In this document: piece after piece, positions 9,177 through 17,831 of the stretch
Numbering within the stretch: the stretch's first letter is position 1
Layout: every line of letters starts with the position of its first letter
Origin: Pleionea litopenaei
Lineage (GTDB): Bacteria; Pseudomonadota; Gammaproteobacteria; Enterobacterales; Kangiellaceae
Length of the DNA: 64,000 bases
Direction of reading: 5' to 3'
NCBI RefSeq assembly: GCF_031198435.1
Contig: NZ_CP133548.1
Coordinates: 1,800,501-1,864,500 of the forward strand
Made by a program: the position numbers and the translations under genes
The notes under the pieces: model-generated
The model's database searches: none
Told to the model about the DNA's origin: nothing
Seen by the model: the letters and a program-made list of their open reading frames with translations, nothing else

Positions 9177-10969
9177 TGAAAAAGTTAATTTTTATTTTTC
9201 TTTTGACGTGTAGCGGAGGCCTTATGGCCTCCGACTCTGTCGAAGATTTGCTCTCGTCTGCTGATCGAATTCGATTATCAGAGCCCCACAAGTTTTCAGA
9301 AATTATTCGAGAAATCTCAAAGCAAGTGGATGATCTGAGCTCTGAACAACGCTACTTTTTTGAATATTTAATGGCATACGAGTCGGCCCTAAAAGGTGAT
9401 TCGGAACGCGCCGTTAAAACTTATCAACATGTGTTCAATAACTCGACCAACCCAGATTTAGTTTATCGCGCCAGTTACTCCATACTTAATGTATTGGTTA
9501 TCAATCGTCATTGGCGTGAAACTCCAGAATATTTGCATTACATCAATGACAATTACAGCGCCATATCATCTGAAGAAATTCAAGCCACGGGTTTGGTTGC
9601 AGTGGCACTGTTTTACAATCACTTAGGCAATTTTGACAAAGCGCGCGAGTACGGGCTAAAAGCCATCAATGTTACCAATGCTGACAACGTATTGTGTACC
9701 GCTTATCAACAACTCGCTCAATCTGAGTTAAAGCTCAACTTACTTAACCCGAATGCCATTATTTTAATAGACGGCATGGAAGCCTGCGAAAAAACAGAAA
9801 AACATTTGATCTCGTACATGATCAATTTATACAAAGCTTCCGCACTATTCAAAGAAAAGCAGTACTCACAAGCCACCCAATTATTGCAGAAGTACCTTAA
9901 CCGAGTGGTTGCTTCAAACTATGTTCCGATTCAGTCTGAATACTATGCGCTATTGGCACAATTAGCCTTTGCTGAAGGAAATATCAGTGGCGCAATTGCC
10001 TACGCTCAAAAAGTCATTAATACCAACCACAACTCAAGCAATAATGAAGCGCTCGTCAAGGCCTTGAAAATAATGGCCGATGCAACAGCGATACAAGGTA
10101 ACTTGAGCGAGTCATTGGTCTGGTTAAAAGAATACTCGAAAACCGACAAAGCTTTTTACGATCAACTGACCGCCGAAAACCTGGCGTTTCAACTCGCCAC
10201 GCATGAAGTGATAGAGAAAGAAAATCAAATAAAGCTACTGAACAAAGAAAATGAAGCCTTGAATCTAGAACGCGATTTAAGTCGTCAAGAAGCTCAGAAT
10301 AAAACCTTAATGATCATCATGCTTATTTTGATCATTGGATTCACGTCATTTTGGGCTTATCGAACGAAAAAGACTCACGTAAAGTTGCGTAAACTTGCTG
10401 AGTTTGACTCTCTTACAGGTATCGCTAATCGACGCCACTTTACCAAAGAAAGTGAGAACTGTTTGAAGATGAACCAAAGTCGAGGACAAGCTGTCAGTTT
10501 TATCTTGTTTGACCTCGACAAATTCAAATCGATTAATGATAAATTTGGTCACCCTGTTGGTGATTGGGTACTGCAACGAATTCCAGCTCCGGTGCAAAAA
10601 GTCATTCGTAAAATTGATATATTCGGACGCATGGGTGGAGAAGAATTTGCCATACTATTACCGGGTTGCGAGCTTGATAAAGCGCGAGAAATAGCAGAAG
10701 CCATTCGAAAAGGACTGCAAGAAATAAATAGCCAAGAAACGGGACACGACTTTAACATCAGCGCAAGCTTTGGTATTACCGTTAGTCGAGTATCTGGGTA
10801 TGAGTTTGAAGACCTGATGAAACATTCTGACGACGCTTTGTACGAAGCAAAACGCGAAGGTCGTAATCGAATTCATGTGTATTCAATGCCGCCATCTGAA
10901 GCTAAGAAAGTCAGCGCTTTTGAATCAGCCGCTTCTGAGTCAGATTCCGAAGAAACGGAAAGTCGCTAG
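9176..10969 (+). CDS. Membrane-anchored TPR-GGDEF diguanylate cyclase
   Basis: A 597-residue sensor that would make c-di-GMP from GTP. Signal peptide residues 1-18, a periplasmic region of TPR-like helical repeats about 55-330, a coiled coil 345-375 (EKENQIKLLNKENEALNLER), a transmembrane segment about 377-395 and a cytoplasmic GGDEF domain 407-575. The active site is GGEEF at 487-491, with an RKID product-inhibition (RxxD) site five residues upstream, so an active, feedback-inhibited cyclase is expected. Its ATG shares one base with the precursor stop (TAATG), implying translational coupling to the small protein. A possible reading is that the periplasmic TPR domain senses the peptide product; this is inference. 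Confidence 0.93.
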   Translation: MKKLIFIFLLTCSGGLMASDSVEDLLSSADRIRLSEPHKFSEIIREISKQVDDLSSEQRYFFEYLMAYESALKGDSERAVKTYQHVFNNSTNPDLVYRASYSILNVLVINRHWRETPEYLHYINDNYSAISSEEIQATGLVAVALFYNHLGNFDKAREYGLKAINVTNADNVLCTAYQQLAQSELKLNLLNPNAIILIDGMEACEKTEKHLISYMINLYKASALFKEKQYSQATQLLQKYLNRVVASNYVPIQSEYYALLAQLAFAEGNISGAIAYAQKVINTNHNSSNNEALVKALKIMADATAIQGNLSESLVWLKEYSKTDKAFYDQLTAENLAFQLATHEVIEKENQIKLLNKENEALNLERDLSRQEAQNKTLMIIMLILIIGFTSFWAYRTKKTHVKLRKLAEFDSLTGIANRRHFTKESENCLKMNQSRGQAVSFILFDLDKFKSINDKFGHPVGDWVLQRIPAPVQKVIRKIDIFGRMGGEEFAILLPGCELDKAREIAEAIRKGLQEINSQETGHDFNISASFGITVSRVSGYEFEDLMKHSDDALYEAKREGRNRIHVYSMPPSEAKKVSAFESAASESDSEETESR

Positions 10970-10981
10970 CCATTAAGCACT

Positions 10982-11809
10982 ATGGAAATTATTGAACAGC
11001 ATTTTACCGTCGATCAATCGGGCAGCACTCTGCTCGATTTGCTGGCTGAGAACACGCCTCTGTCAAAGCAAAAAATCAAGGATGCGTTACTTAAAGGATG
11101 CGTTTGGCAAACCTTGGGTAAGAGAACTCAGCGGGTTCGTCGCGCAAAAAAAGTGATTGCTGTGAGCAGTGAAATCCATTTGTACTACAATCCAAAGGTG
11201 TTGGGCTCCCCAATACCCGAGCCTACTCTCATTCATGACGAAAAAGATTACTCTGTGTGGTTAAAGCCTAGCGGCATGTTGAGTCAAGGCTCTAAATGGG
11301 GCGACCACTGCACCATTACTCGATGGGCAGAGAAGCATTTACAACCGCAACGCAACGCCTTTGTTGTGCATCGTCTCGATCGTGCAGCAACAGGATTAAT
11401 ACTCGTGGCCCATACGAAACAAGCAGCCGCTAAGTTATCTGCGCTGTTTGCCGAACGTCATATCACTAAAAAATATTATGCAACGGTCACTGGTCTTTGG
11501 CCCCATTCAGAGAAAGTAACTATCGAATCTCCCATTGATGGAAAGCCGGCAGTCAGTCACGTTAAGCCCATTGATATTTCAGCCAATGAAAGCTTGCTTG
11601 AGGTGACTATCGATACCGGGCGTAAGCATCAAATTCGCAAACACTTAGCAGGTTTGGGCTTCCCAATCATCGGCGACCGTCTATATGGAACTCGACCAGA
11701 CGCTGAGCAGGATCTTCAGCTCACAGCATTTCATCTTGCCTTTACCTGCCCATTGAGTGGACAATCAAAATCTTTCGAATTACCGCTGCGTGGTAAAGCT
11801 ACGCTCTAA
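10982..11809 (+). CDS. RluA-family RNA pseudouridine synthase
   Basis: A 275-residue RluA/RluC/TruC-type enzyme converting uridine to pseudouridine in rRNA or tRNA. The N-terminal ~75 residues form an S4-like RNA-binding region, and the catalytic motif VHRLDRAATGLILVA contains Asp133. The later TGRKHQIRKHLAGLGFPIIGDRLYG is a standard RluA motif. The gene starts 12 bases after the cyclase gene, so it is probably the last gene of that operon. Its 3' end overlaps the convergent S9 peptidase gene by 30 bases. The target base cannot be told from sequence. Confidence 0.9.
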   Translation: MEIIEQHFTVDQSGSTLLDLLAENTPLSKQKIKDALLKGCVWQTLGKRTQRVRRAKKVIAVSSEIHLYYNPKVLGSPIPEPTLIHDEKDYSVWLKPSGMLSQGSKWGDHCTITRWAEKHLQPQRNAFVVHRLDRAATGLILVAHTKQAAAKLSALFAERHITKKYYATVTGLWPHSEKVTIESPIDGKPAVSHVKPIDISANESLLEVTIDTGRKHQIRKHLAGLGFPIIGDRLYGTRPDAEQDLQLTAFHLAFTCPLSGQSKSFELPLRGKATL

Positions 11810-13657
11810 AAATCGACCGATTTCTCGATAAATTTTTTCACGAACATCAACACCAGACATTTGATGATCAACTCCTTCAAACTTTACGGTTTCATAGGAT
11901 TGTTTAAATTTATCCAATTGGTTAATCAATGCATCGACCTGTTGCACGGGTATCAATTCATCACTGCTGCTGTAGATAACTAAGAGCGGTCGCTTTAATT
12001 CCGCAATTTCTAAATTTAAGTTATGTTTACGGCGCCACTCAGGGTTATCAGGATCGCCAAAATTAGATTTAAACTTTTCTTGATCGTATGGCGATTGCAA
12101 TTTTTCATAGATGCCAGCGAGATCAATCGCCGGCGCCATTAAAATACCGCACTTATAGTCAGCCGGATTTTCTAACAGTTCAGACAAAGCGGCAAAGCCA
12201 CCAAAACTGGCGCCCAAAAAGCAACTGTTGTTTCGAGAGATCGCGTATTGATCTTCAAGAAAGTCAAACAACTGATCAACATCATCTTCAATGGTACTTC
12301 TAAGTTGGCCATAAGCTGAACGTTGAAATGCCTCACCAAAGCCGGCTGATCCTCGGTAGTTCAATGTCGCAACCAAATAACCTTGTTGTGCTAGCCATTG
12401 AGCTTCGGGATCAAAACGCCAACGATCACGAATTTCAAAAGGACCACCATGCAGTTTGAGAATCACAGGTGTTTGTGTGGAAAGGTTAGCCGGCGTTGTT
12501 ATGTAGCTTGTCAGAAACAGGTTGCCACTTAACTTCAAACTCACTGCTTCAACCGGCTGCCAAGTTTTTTTTGCGTCAGACCGTTTTTGGTCCGCCAATT
12601 TTTGTTCAGGCACTTCTTGATCAGCCAGCTTTTGATTACGCAACCTTTGTCGTAGCAAGGTTGCCTTGCGTGCTTTGATATCAATCAAATATATACTTGG
12701 CGCTTGGGTCGGTGACTGCGCTTCTATCAGCCACTTACTGCCGCCCTCGTTACTTGCAATAGCTCGCCATGCCATATGTCTATCTAACTTACGAATTAAC
12801 GAGGCAACGCTAGAAAGGGTTCGATCGAAAGTCTTGGTTTCTGGGTATAAACCATCATAAAACGCCATCGCCACCTTGTTTTTATCAGCAGACAAAACAA
12901 AATCATGAAGATCGTAAGCATTATCTGACCAAAACAAATCGGTCGCGTAGCTTTTTGATTTTTCATCGAAGCGCACCTGCCAAATGCCGACACGATCAGC
13001 ATTTCCTTCAGACATCACCCAAATGGTGTCACAATACTGATCAACCTCAATCTTTCTAATCGGCTCAATACCATCAACTTGATACCAGTTTTTCTCTCGA
13101 AATTGATACAAAACGCCCGCATTTGAAATCGCGGCACAAGGCTGGCCTCGTGATACGTGCGTGATTGTCGAGTTTTTAGGTAACTCAAAGGTCTCAGACA
13201 CTAGGCCATCACTCATAGAAAACGCAAAAGCTTGATGATCAACTTGATAGAGAATTGGAAAGGTTTGTTGATGATTGCTAACTAAGCGAAACTTTCCTTT
13301 ACCACGAACTAACAATTTTCGCTGTTCAGTTTTCAAGTTAAAATGAATCAACCGAAAACTTTCTCCTTCGGCCACGGCATAAATTAAATGCTCCTCTTCA
13401 TACAGTGCGACAGCTACCAGTCGTTGTTGATCAGATAGTTTAATCTGTATACTGGGCGTTTCTTGATCAGATAAGTTCTGAACAATCAGTTGAATGCTTT
13501 GATCTTCAACTACCCAAACAACTTTGTCGCCACTGCGTGACATGGTAACGGGTGTCGACTGAGGTTCTTGAAACCACCGATTAATATCAAATGCCGCTTC
13601 TACGGAATTCAAGACACTGAAGGCGCCGACGAAAACTATTAAAATAATTCGATTCAT
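11780..13657 (-). CDS. S9-family (prolyl oligopeptidase-like) serine peptidase, secreted
   Basis: A 625-residue exported peptidase. The signal peptide is about residues 1-21, a beta-propeller-like region spans 25-365, and a C-terminal alpha/beta-hydrolase domain 370-625. The nucleophile is in GASFGGFA (Ser484), preceded by the oxyanion-hole region KLHGGPFEIRDRW and NYRGSAGFGEAF. The acid is probably Asp566 in YSSSDELIP, and the His is His598 in FEGVDHQM. The family cleaves short peptides, often C-terminal to proline or as an acyl-aminoacyl peptidase. The linker at 341-358 repeats QKLADQ twice, an internal duplication. It convergently overlaps the pseudouridine synthase gene by 30 bases. Confidence 0.9.
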   Translation of the reverse strand: MNRIILIVFVGAFSVLNSVEAAFDINRWFQEPQSTPVTMSRSGDKVVWVVEDQSIQLIVQNLSDQETPSIQIKLSDQQRLVAVALYEEEHLIYAVAEGESFRLIHFNLKTEQRKLLVRGKGKFRLVSNHQQTFPILYQVDHQAFAFSMSDGLVSETFELPKNSTITHVSRGQPCAAISNAGVLYQFREKNWYQVDGIEPIRKIEVDQYCDTIWVMSEGNADRVGIWQVRFDEKSKSYATDLFWSDNAYDLHDFVLSADKNKVAMAFYDGLYPETKTFDRTLSSVASLIRKLDRHMAWRAIASNEGGSKWLIEAQSPTQAPSIYLIDIKARKATLLRQRLRNQKLADQEVPEQKLADQKRSDAKKTWQPVEAVSLKLSGNLFLTSYITTPANLSTQTPVILKLHGGPFEIRDRWRFDPEAQWLAQQGYLVATLNYRGSAGFGEAFQRSAYGQLRSTIEDDVDQLFDFLEDQYAISRNNSCFLGASFGGFAALSELLENPADYKCGILMAPAIDLAGIYEKLQSPYDQEKFKSNFGDPDNPEWRRKHNLNLEIAELKRPLLVIYSSSDELIPVQQVDALINQLDKFKQSYETVKFEGVDHQMSGVDVREKIYREIGRFLERSFTTQR

Positions 13658-13661
13658 AAGA

Positions 13662-14162
13662 TTACTGCAGTAATAATTCTTGTTTAAGTTTAATGGCTGG
13701 CAAATATTTGCGATCAGCGGCTCTATTCAAATAATATTTCGCCTCGGTCTCATCCCGGGCCACACCATATCCATTGTGGTAGTGCTGATAAAGCATAAAC
13801 ATGGCTTTCTCAATACCGTTTTGTGCAGCGAAGTAATACAAGCGTGCCGCCTTTTTATAGTCCTGCTCGACGCCTCGCCCTTCATAATAGAGATCGGCCA
13901 ATAACGTCATTGATTTCGGGTTTTGGGTCGCAGCGGCTAACGTACACCACTTTGCAGCTTGCTCATCGTCGCTTGGCGCATCGACGCCATTACTGTAGCG
14001 ATAACATAACGCATGAGCGGAGTTCATATCGCCCTGTTCGGCTTCTTCAGCCAAGGTTGATAAGCTTTTCTCAAGATTGGTCATATTGGCACAACTCGAA
14101 AGTAAGAGTACGCCAGCACTGCTCATTAATAATTTCCAACTATTTAAATTTCGAAGGCTCAT
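13662..14162 (-). CDS. Sel1-repeat lipoprotein
   Basis: A 166-residue protein with a lipoprotein signal (LLMSSAGVLLLSSCANMT; the lipobox Cys follows LSS). It carries Sel1-like TPR repeats such as KWCTLAAATQNPKSMTLLAD, LYYEGRGVEQDYKKAARLYY and HNGYGVARDETEAKYYLNRA. Sel1 proteins act as scaffolds for protein contacts in the envelope. The stop is four bases before the S9 peptidase start, so the two genes probably form one operon. The partner is unknown. Confidence 0.88.
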   Translation of the reverse strand: MSLRNLNSWKLLMSSAGVLLLSSCANMTNLEKSLSTLAEEAEQGDMNSAHALCYRYSNGVDAPSDDEQAAKWCTLAAATQNPKSMTLLADLYYEGRGVEQDYKKAARLYYFAAQNGIEKAMFMLYQHYHNGYGVARDETEAKYYLNRAADRKYLPAIKLKQELLLQ

Positions 14163-14298
14163 CAGGACTCCTTATTTCAAAGAATTTACTAGCATTGTCT
14201 GATTTTGCAGACAGTAGGTCAATTCAATTGGTTATACTGTTCACTTCGATTGAAAGTGGTAAACTGAACATTGCGTATTTCCGCTGTATTCAAGACAT

Positions 14299-14320
14299 TG
14301 TGACCTATACTTAGGTCACA
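14299..14320. promoter_or_regulatory. Perfect palindrome upstream of tesB, probable operator
   Basis: Half-sites TGTGACCTA and TAGGTCACA are separated by TACT, giving 9-bp perfect arms. A TATACT -10-like sequence lies at the centre. The site ends 36 bases before the tesB ATG, so a bound dimer would block the promoter. The arm spacing is wrong for CRP. The regulator is unknown. Confidence 0.55.
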
Positions 14321-14356
14321 TGAATTTAGCAGCAATCTGATTGAGAGAACAGAAAC

Positions 14357-15220
14357 ATGAGTGCCGTATTAGCAGAACTGGTCGATTTGTTAAGTCTAGA
14401 GAGAATCGAAAGCAATTTATTCAGAGGACAAAGCCAAGATCTTGGCTTTGCTCAGTTGTTTGGAGGTCAAGTAATCGGACAAGCACTCTCTGCCGCGAAA
14501 CAAACCATTGATACCGATCGTGTTTCACACTCATTTCACAGTTACTTTTTACTACCAGGTGATTCTAGTAAGCCAGTTGTGTATGACGTCGAATCCATAC
14601 GCGATGGTCGCAGTATTTCGACGCGACGTGTTAAAGCCATTCAAAATGGCAAAACTATTTTTTATATGACCGCTTCGTTTCATGTAGAGCAAGATGGCTT
14701 CGATCACCAATCTTCCATGCCTAACGTTACCTTGCCCGATGATTTGCCATCAGAGTTAGAAATCGCGCGAAAATACAGCGAATACATTCCTGAAGCACTT
14801 AGAGCAAAGTTTACTTGCGACAAACCGATCGAAATGCGTCCTGTTGAATTTTTTAATCCACTTAGACCCGAGAAAGCGCAACCACAACGACACATTTGGA
14901 TGAAGACCAATGGCCAGCTACCGGACGATCTACGCATTCATAAATATGTTTTGGCCTATGCTTCTGATTTTAGTTTCTTACCAACGGCAGCATTACCACA
15001 TGGTGTCTCTTTTCTGACACCGGATCTGCAGATGGCAACCATTGATCACACCATGTGGTTTCATCGTGACTTTCGCTTTGATGACTGGCTATTGTATGTC
15101 ATTGAGAGTCCATCGGCCTCGCATCAACGAGGTTTCGTCACTGGCAAAATATACGATCAATCGGGCCGCTTAGTCGCAAGCTCCGCACAAGAAGGGATCA
15201 TGCGTTTTAAGAGCCATTAA
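14357..15220 (+). CDS. tesB: Acyl-CoA thioesterase II
   Basis: A 287-residue double-hotdog thioesterase that hydrolyses medium- and long-chain acyl-CoA. It starts [20 protein letters not shown] and has the family segment [18 protein letters not shown]. The catalytic Asp is in [14 protein letters not shown], and the C-terminal Gln/Thr region is [10 protein letters not shown]. Length matches the E. coli enzyme (286). It is preceded by GAGAG at an acceptable distance and followed by a strong terminator, so it is probably monocistronic and controlled through the palindrome at 14299-14320. Confidence 0.94.
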   Translation: MSAVLAELVDLLSLERIESNLFRGQSQDLGFAQLFGGQVIGQALSAAKQTIDTDRVSHSFHSYFLLPGDSSKPVVYDVESIRDGRSISTRRVKAIQNGKTIFYMTASFHVEQDGFDHQSSMPNVTLPDDLPSELEIARKYSEYIPEALRAKFTCDKPIEMRPVEFFNPLRPEKAQPQRHIWMKTNGQLPDDLRIHKYVLAYASDFSFLPTAALPHGVSFLTPDLQMATIDHTMWFHRDFRFDDWLLYVIESPSASHQRGFVTGKIYDQSGRLVASSAQEGIMRFKSH

Positions 15221-15245
15221 ACGGCAATAAAATCGCTCATCCATT

Positions 15246-15276
15246 AAAAAAGCGAACCGTTTGGTTCGCTTTTTTT
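15246..15276. terminator. Intrinsic terminator after tesB
   Basis: GCGAACC and GGTTCGC form a GC-rich stem around a GTTT loop, extended by an A-run on one side and a T-run of at least six on the other. The symmetry allows it to work in both directions. Confidence 0.9.
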
Positions 15277-15394
15277 CAAAACTATTGAAACACCTTTCTC
15301 AACGACTCTGGTGCAATAATCGTTACAATCAACTTGACCTAACCAGTCGTCACTTAGGGTATCTCAGTTAAACTCGCTTGATTCTTACACTCGT

Positions 15395-16384
15395 TTAAAA
15401 AAATCGCGCGGTCACTTCATCCGATAAACTTTCGCCTGAAACATGAGCTCTCTGTAACAGCTCCCAGTAGTATCGATACGTTGCACGATCGTGTAACTCA
15501 CCTTTGTACTGAATTGGTCCCCATTCCGCGTCTTGCGCTGCCGATAAAATACCAATGGCATCTTCAATTTCCGAATAATCGGGTTTCATGGCATCGATAA
15601 TCGCACTGATTTGTGTTGGGTAAATACTCCACATACGCAAGAATCCAAATTCGCTTCGAGCACGTTCGGCGTCTTTGAATGTTTGATAGGGGTTTTTTAA
15701 GTCGAGCGTAACATTGTGCGCAGGTACAACGCCGTTGGCGAGAGCTGCAGCAACCATTTCCGTTTTCGCTCGCGCTAACATTGGGTGATCAAACTGACCT
15801 GGTGAACGCATTGCCGAGGCAGGAATCGCGCCGTGATGGCCTGATACAAAATCCATCATGCCAAAATCTAACACTTGGATCCAAGGTAACTTGGCTATTT
15901 TCCAGACATCATGGAGCGCGCCATGAGTTTCGATCAACACATGAATTGGAATTTCACGCGTAATACCACATTCTTGCGCTTTGGTTTGAATGTAATGAAC
16001 CATTTCAGCGATTTGCGCGGCTTCGGTCGATTTAGGCAAGGTGATGTAAGCTACACGTTCACCAATTTTTGGGACCAAAATATCAACGTCTTGACGCCAA
16101 TCGGGGTGCGAATAATCATGAATACGCACACCTGCCATATTGTGCTTGTTGGCATCAGAACTCAGTACTCTGGCAACCATCTCGGCATGCTCGACTTCTT
16201 TGCCTGACGCTGCACCATCTTCGCAGTCGCAGGTGATGTCGAAAACCGGTCCTATCTTGTCTTGCATTTCTAGCGCTTTAAGAATCAGTTTCTCACTACC
16301 AGCGAAATGCTCGCAGCTAGGGATCACCGGAAAGGGTTTTTCGCCCTCAAATAACGCCTCATTCGGGTGCACTTTCTGGCTCAT
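15395..16384 (-). CDS. HpcH/HpaI (CitE-like) CoA-ester lyase, copy 1
   Basis: A 329-residue TIM-barrel lyase of the malyl-CoA/citrate lyase beta family, which cleaves or forms 3-hydroxyacyl-CoA esters such as malyl-CoA or methylmalyl-CoA. The metal and substrate segments FDITCDCEDGAASG, HVLIETHGALHDVW and LDFGMMDFVSGHHGAIP are visible. The start at 16384 (MSQKVHP) is chosen because AGGAGG sits six bases upstream; the ATG at 16390 directly abuts AGGAGG and cannot be used well. It faces the plus-strand CoA cluster across a 314-base divergent region. Confidence 0.85.
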   Translation of the reverse strand: MSQKVHPNEALFEGEKPFPVIPSCEHFAGSEKLILKALEMQDKIGPVFDITCDCEDGAASGKEVEHAEMVARVLSSDANKHNMAGVRIHDYSHPDWRQDVDILVPKIGERVAYITLPKSTEAAQIAEMVHYIQTKAQECGITREIPIHVLIETHGALHDVWKIAKLPWIQVLDFGMMDFVSGHHGAIPASAMRSPGQFDHPMLARAKTEMVAAALANGVVPAHNVTLDLKNPYQTFKDAERARSEFGFLRMWSIYPTQISAIIDAMKPDYSEIEDAIGILSAAQDAEWGPIQYKGELHDRATYRYYWELLQRAHVSGESLSDEVTARFF

Positions 16385-16390
16385 GGCCAT

Positions 16391-16698
16391 CCTCCTGTAA
16401 CTTTATGTTTTGCATAGCAAAATGGTCCTATCTTAGTGACTATCTTATTTTACAATGCCGTGGTTAATCGCTTCTTCGTCTAATTTTTGCACCGCAATAA
16501 ACCAATTACAACCATACTAAAGTCGGTTTTTAGAAGCAATAAAAAATTCAAACAAGTGATTGAAATGCGTGTTTAACTATGCTTTAGTATTATTGCACTG
16601 CAATATATAACCATAATAATAGTATTGACCGTTGAAATAAGGCATAAAGTCTATTCAACTGTCCCTTAATAACACAGTAGATACGATAGGACCGGATC
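16391..16698. promoter_or_regulatory. AT-rich divergent control region with a palindrome
   Basis: A 308-base AT-rich spacer between two divergent CoA-ester lyase genes. It holds a perfect palindrome at 16591-16605 (TATTGCA-C-TGCAATA), a good candidate operator for a shared regulator. No gene and no clear -35/-10 pair could be assigned with confidence. No regulator gene is adjacent. Confidence 0.5.
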
Positions 16699-17820
16699 AT
16701 GAACTATGAGTACGCTTTTCTCGACAATGTCGATGAGCAGCTGGTGCTGGGTGGATTTTGGCCAGGAATACAGCTTTATTATCCCCCGGTAAAATACAAC
16801 CCCGCTCAGGGCGAGTATGAAACCATGGAACAGGCAGCAGAGCGTATGCGAAGACATGCCCACCACTGCCCTGCACACACTTTGCTATTCGATTTAGAAG
16901 ACGGCTGTCGGCAAAAAGAAATGAGTCGAGAGTTACTAAAGCAAGAACTACCGAAATTTCCCGAAAGAAACTTCCAGATCGCCCTTCGTATCAATCCTTT
17001 TAGAACACCTGAGTACGAAAAAGATCTCGAATTAATTAAAACGGTGAAAGAGCATATCGATGTCATCATTCTCGCCAAAGCCGGTGAAGTGTACGGCGCG
17101 GCGGAGATTCGAGACTTGTCAGCTTGGCTGGTTGGTGTGAATGACAAAATCGAAATTCAACCCATCATCGAACATCCACGATCGTTGAAGCTCGCTCCCG
17201 ACCTTATGCAGTACTCGTCAGTAACTCATGTGGTTTTCGGAATTCATGACTTCTCAAAAGCCATGGCCATCCACTTGACCCCTGAAGGCTGGATTGATGA
17301 ACTGCGTACTTATTTACGTAACTTATTACTCGAAGCTCGAATTGCTGGAAAAGGCGTTATTGGTGGTGTCGAAGTTCTTATCAACGATACACCCATGCCA
17401 GAAACTTATATTGAGCCGCACGATGTGCGACGTTGGCTAGACTTGCATGGCGACCACAACTCACACGTGGTGCATCGTCATGCGGTGGAAGAAGCTCAAA
17501 TGGGCTTGACCGGAAAACAAGTCATTCACCCTTACCATATTCACTTATGTAAAGTGGCGTTTACCCCCAGCCCATTGCAAATAGAGCGCAATGTCAGCGT
17601 ATTGCAAGCGGCCATTGATGCAGACGCCCTACTCGGTGGAGCCATTCGTTTTGAAGGCGAAATGCTCGATCCGCCGATGTTTGGTAAGGCCTTGCAAACG
17701 CTGTTACGTGCCTACGCTTTAAAATCGCTCAGCAGTGAACATAAAGCCTTTGCAATGGACGTGCTGAAACGTCTGCCAGTTCATGTGATACGTGAAAACT
17801 GGCCGTACGGAAAAATCTAG
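16699..17820 (+). CDS. HpcH/HpaI (CitE-like) CoA-ester lyase, copy 2
   Basis: A 373-residue CitE-like protein. The metal-binding LLFDLEDGCR motif is near residue 65, the substrate/metal Glu is in IEIQPIIEHPRSLKL, and HVVFGIHDFSKAMAI and KQVIHPYHIHLCKVAFTP are family segments near the C-terminus. It is longer than canonical CitE (about 290) and distinct from copies 1 and 3, so the three are not recent duplicates. It begins an apparent operon with the CoA ligase (11-base gap), lyase 3 and the hydratase. The substrate is not predictable from sequence alone. Confidence 0.85.
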   Translation: MNYEYAFLDNVDEQLVLGGFWPGIQLYYPPVKYNPAQGEYETMEQAAERMRRHAHHCPAHTLLFDLEDGCRQKEMSRELLKQELPKFPERNFQIALRINPFRTPEYEKDLELIKTVKEHIDVIILAKAGEVYGAAEIRDLSAWLVGVNDKIEIQPIIEHPRSLKLAPDLMQYSSVTHVVFGIHDFSKAMAIHLTPEGWIDELRTYLRNLLLEARIAGKGVIGGVEVLINDTPMPETYIEPHDVRRWLDLHGDHNSHVVHRHAVEEAQMGLTGKQVIHPYHIHLCKVAFTPSPLQIERNVSVLQAAIDADALLGGAIRFEGEMLDPPMFGKALQTLLRAYALKSLSSEHKAFAMDVLKRLPVHVIRENWPYGKI

Positions 17821-17831
17821 AGGGGGCAATC

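Noticed and set aside
14299-14320. Palindrome as a CRP site
   Set aside because: TGTGA and TCACA are 12 bases apart, not 6. The palindrome is real, but the CRP reading is not.
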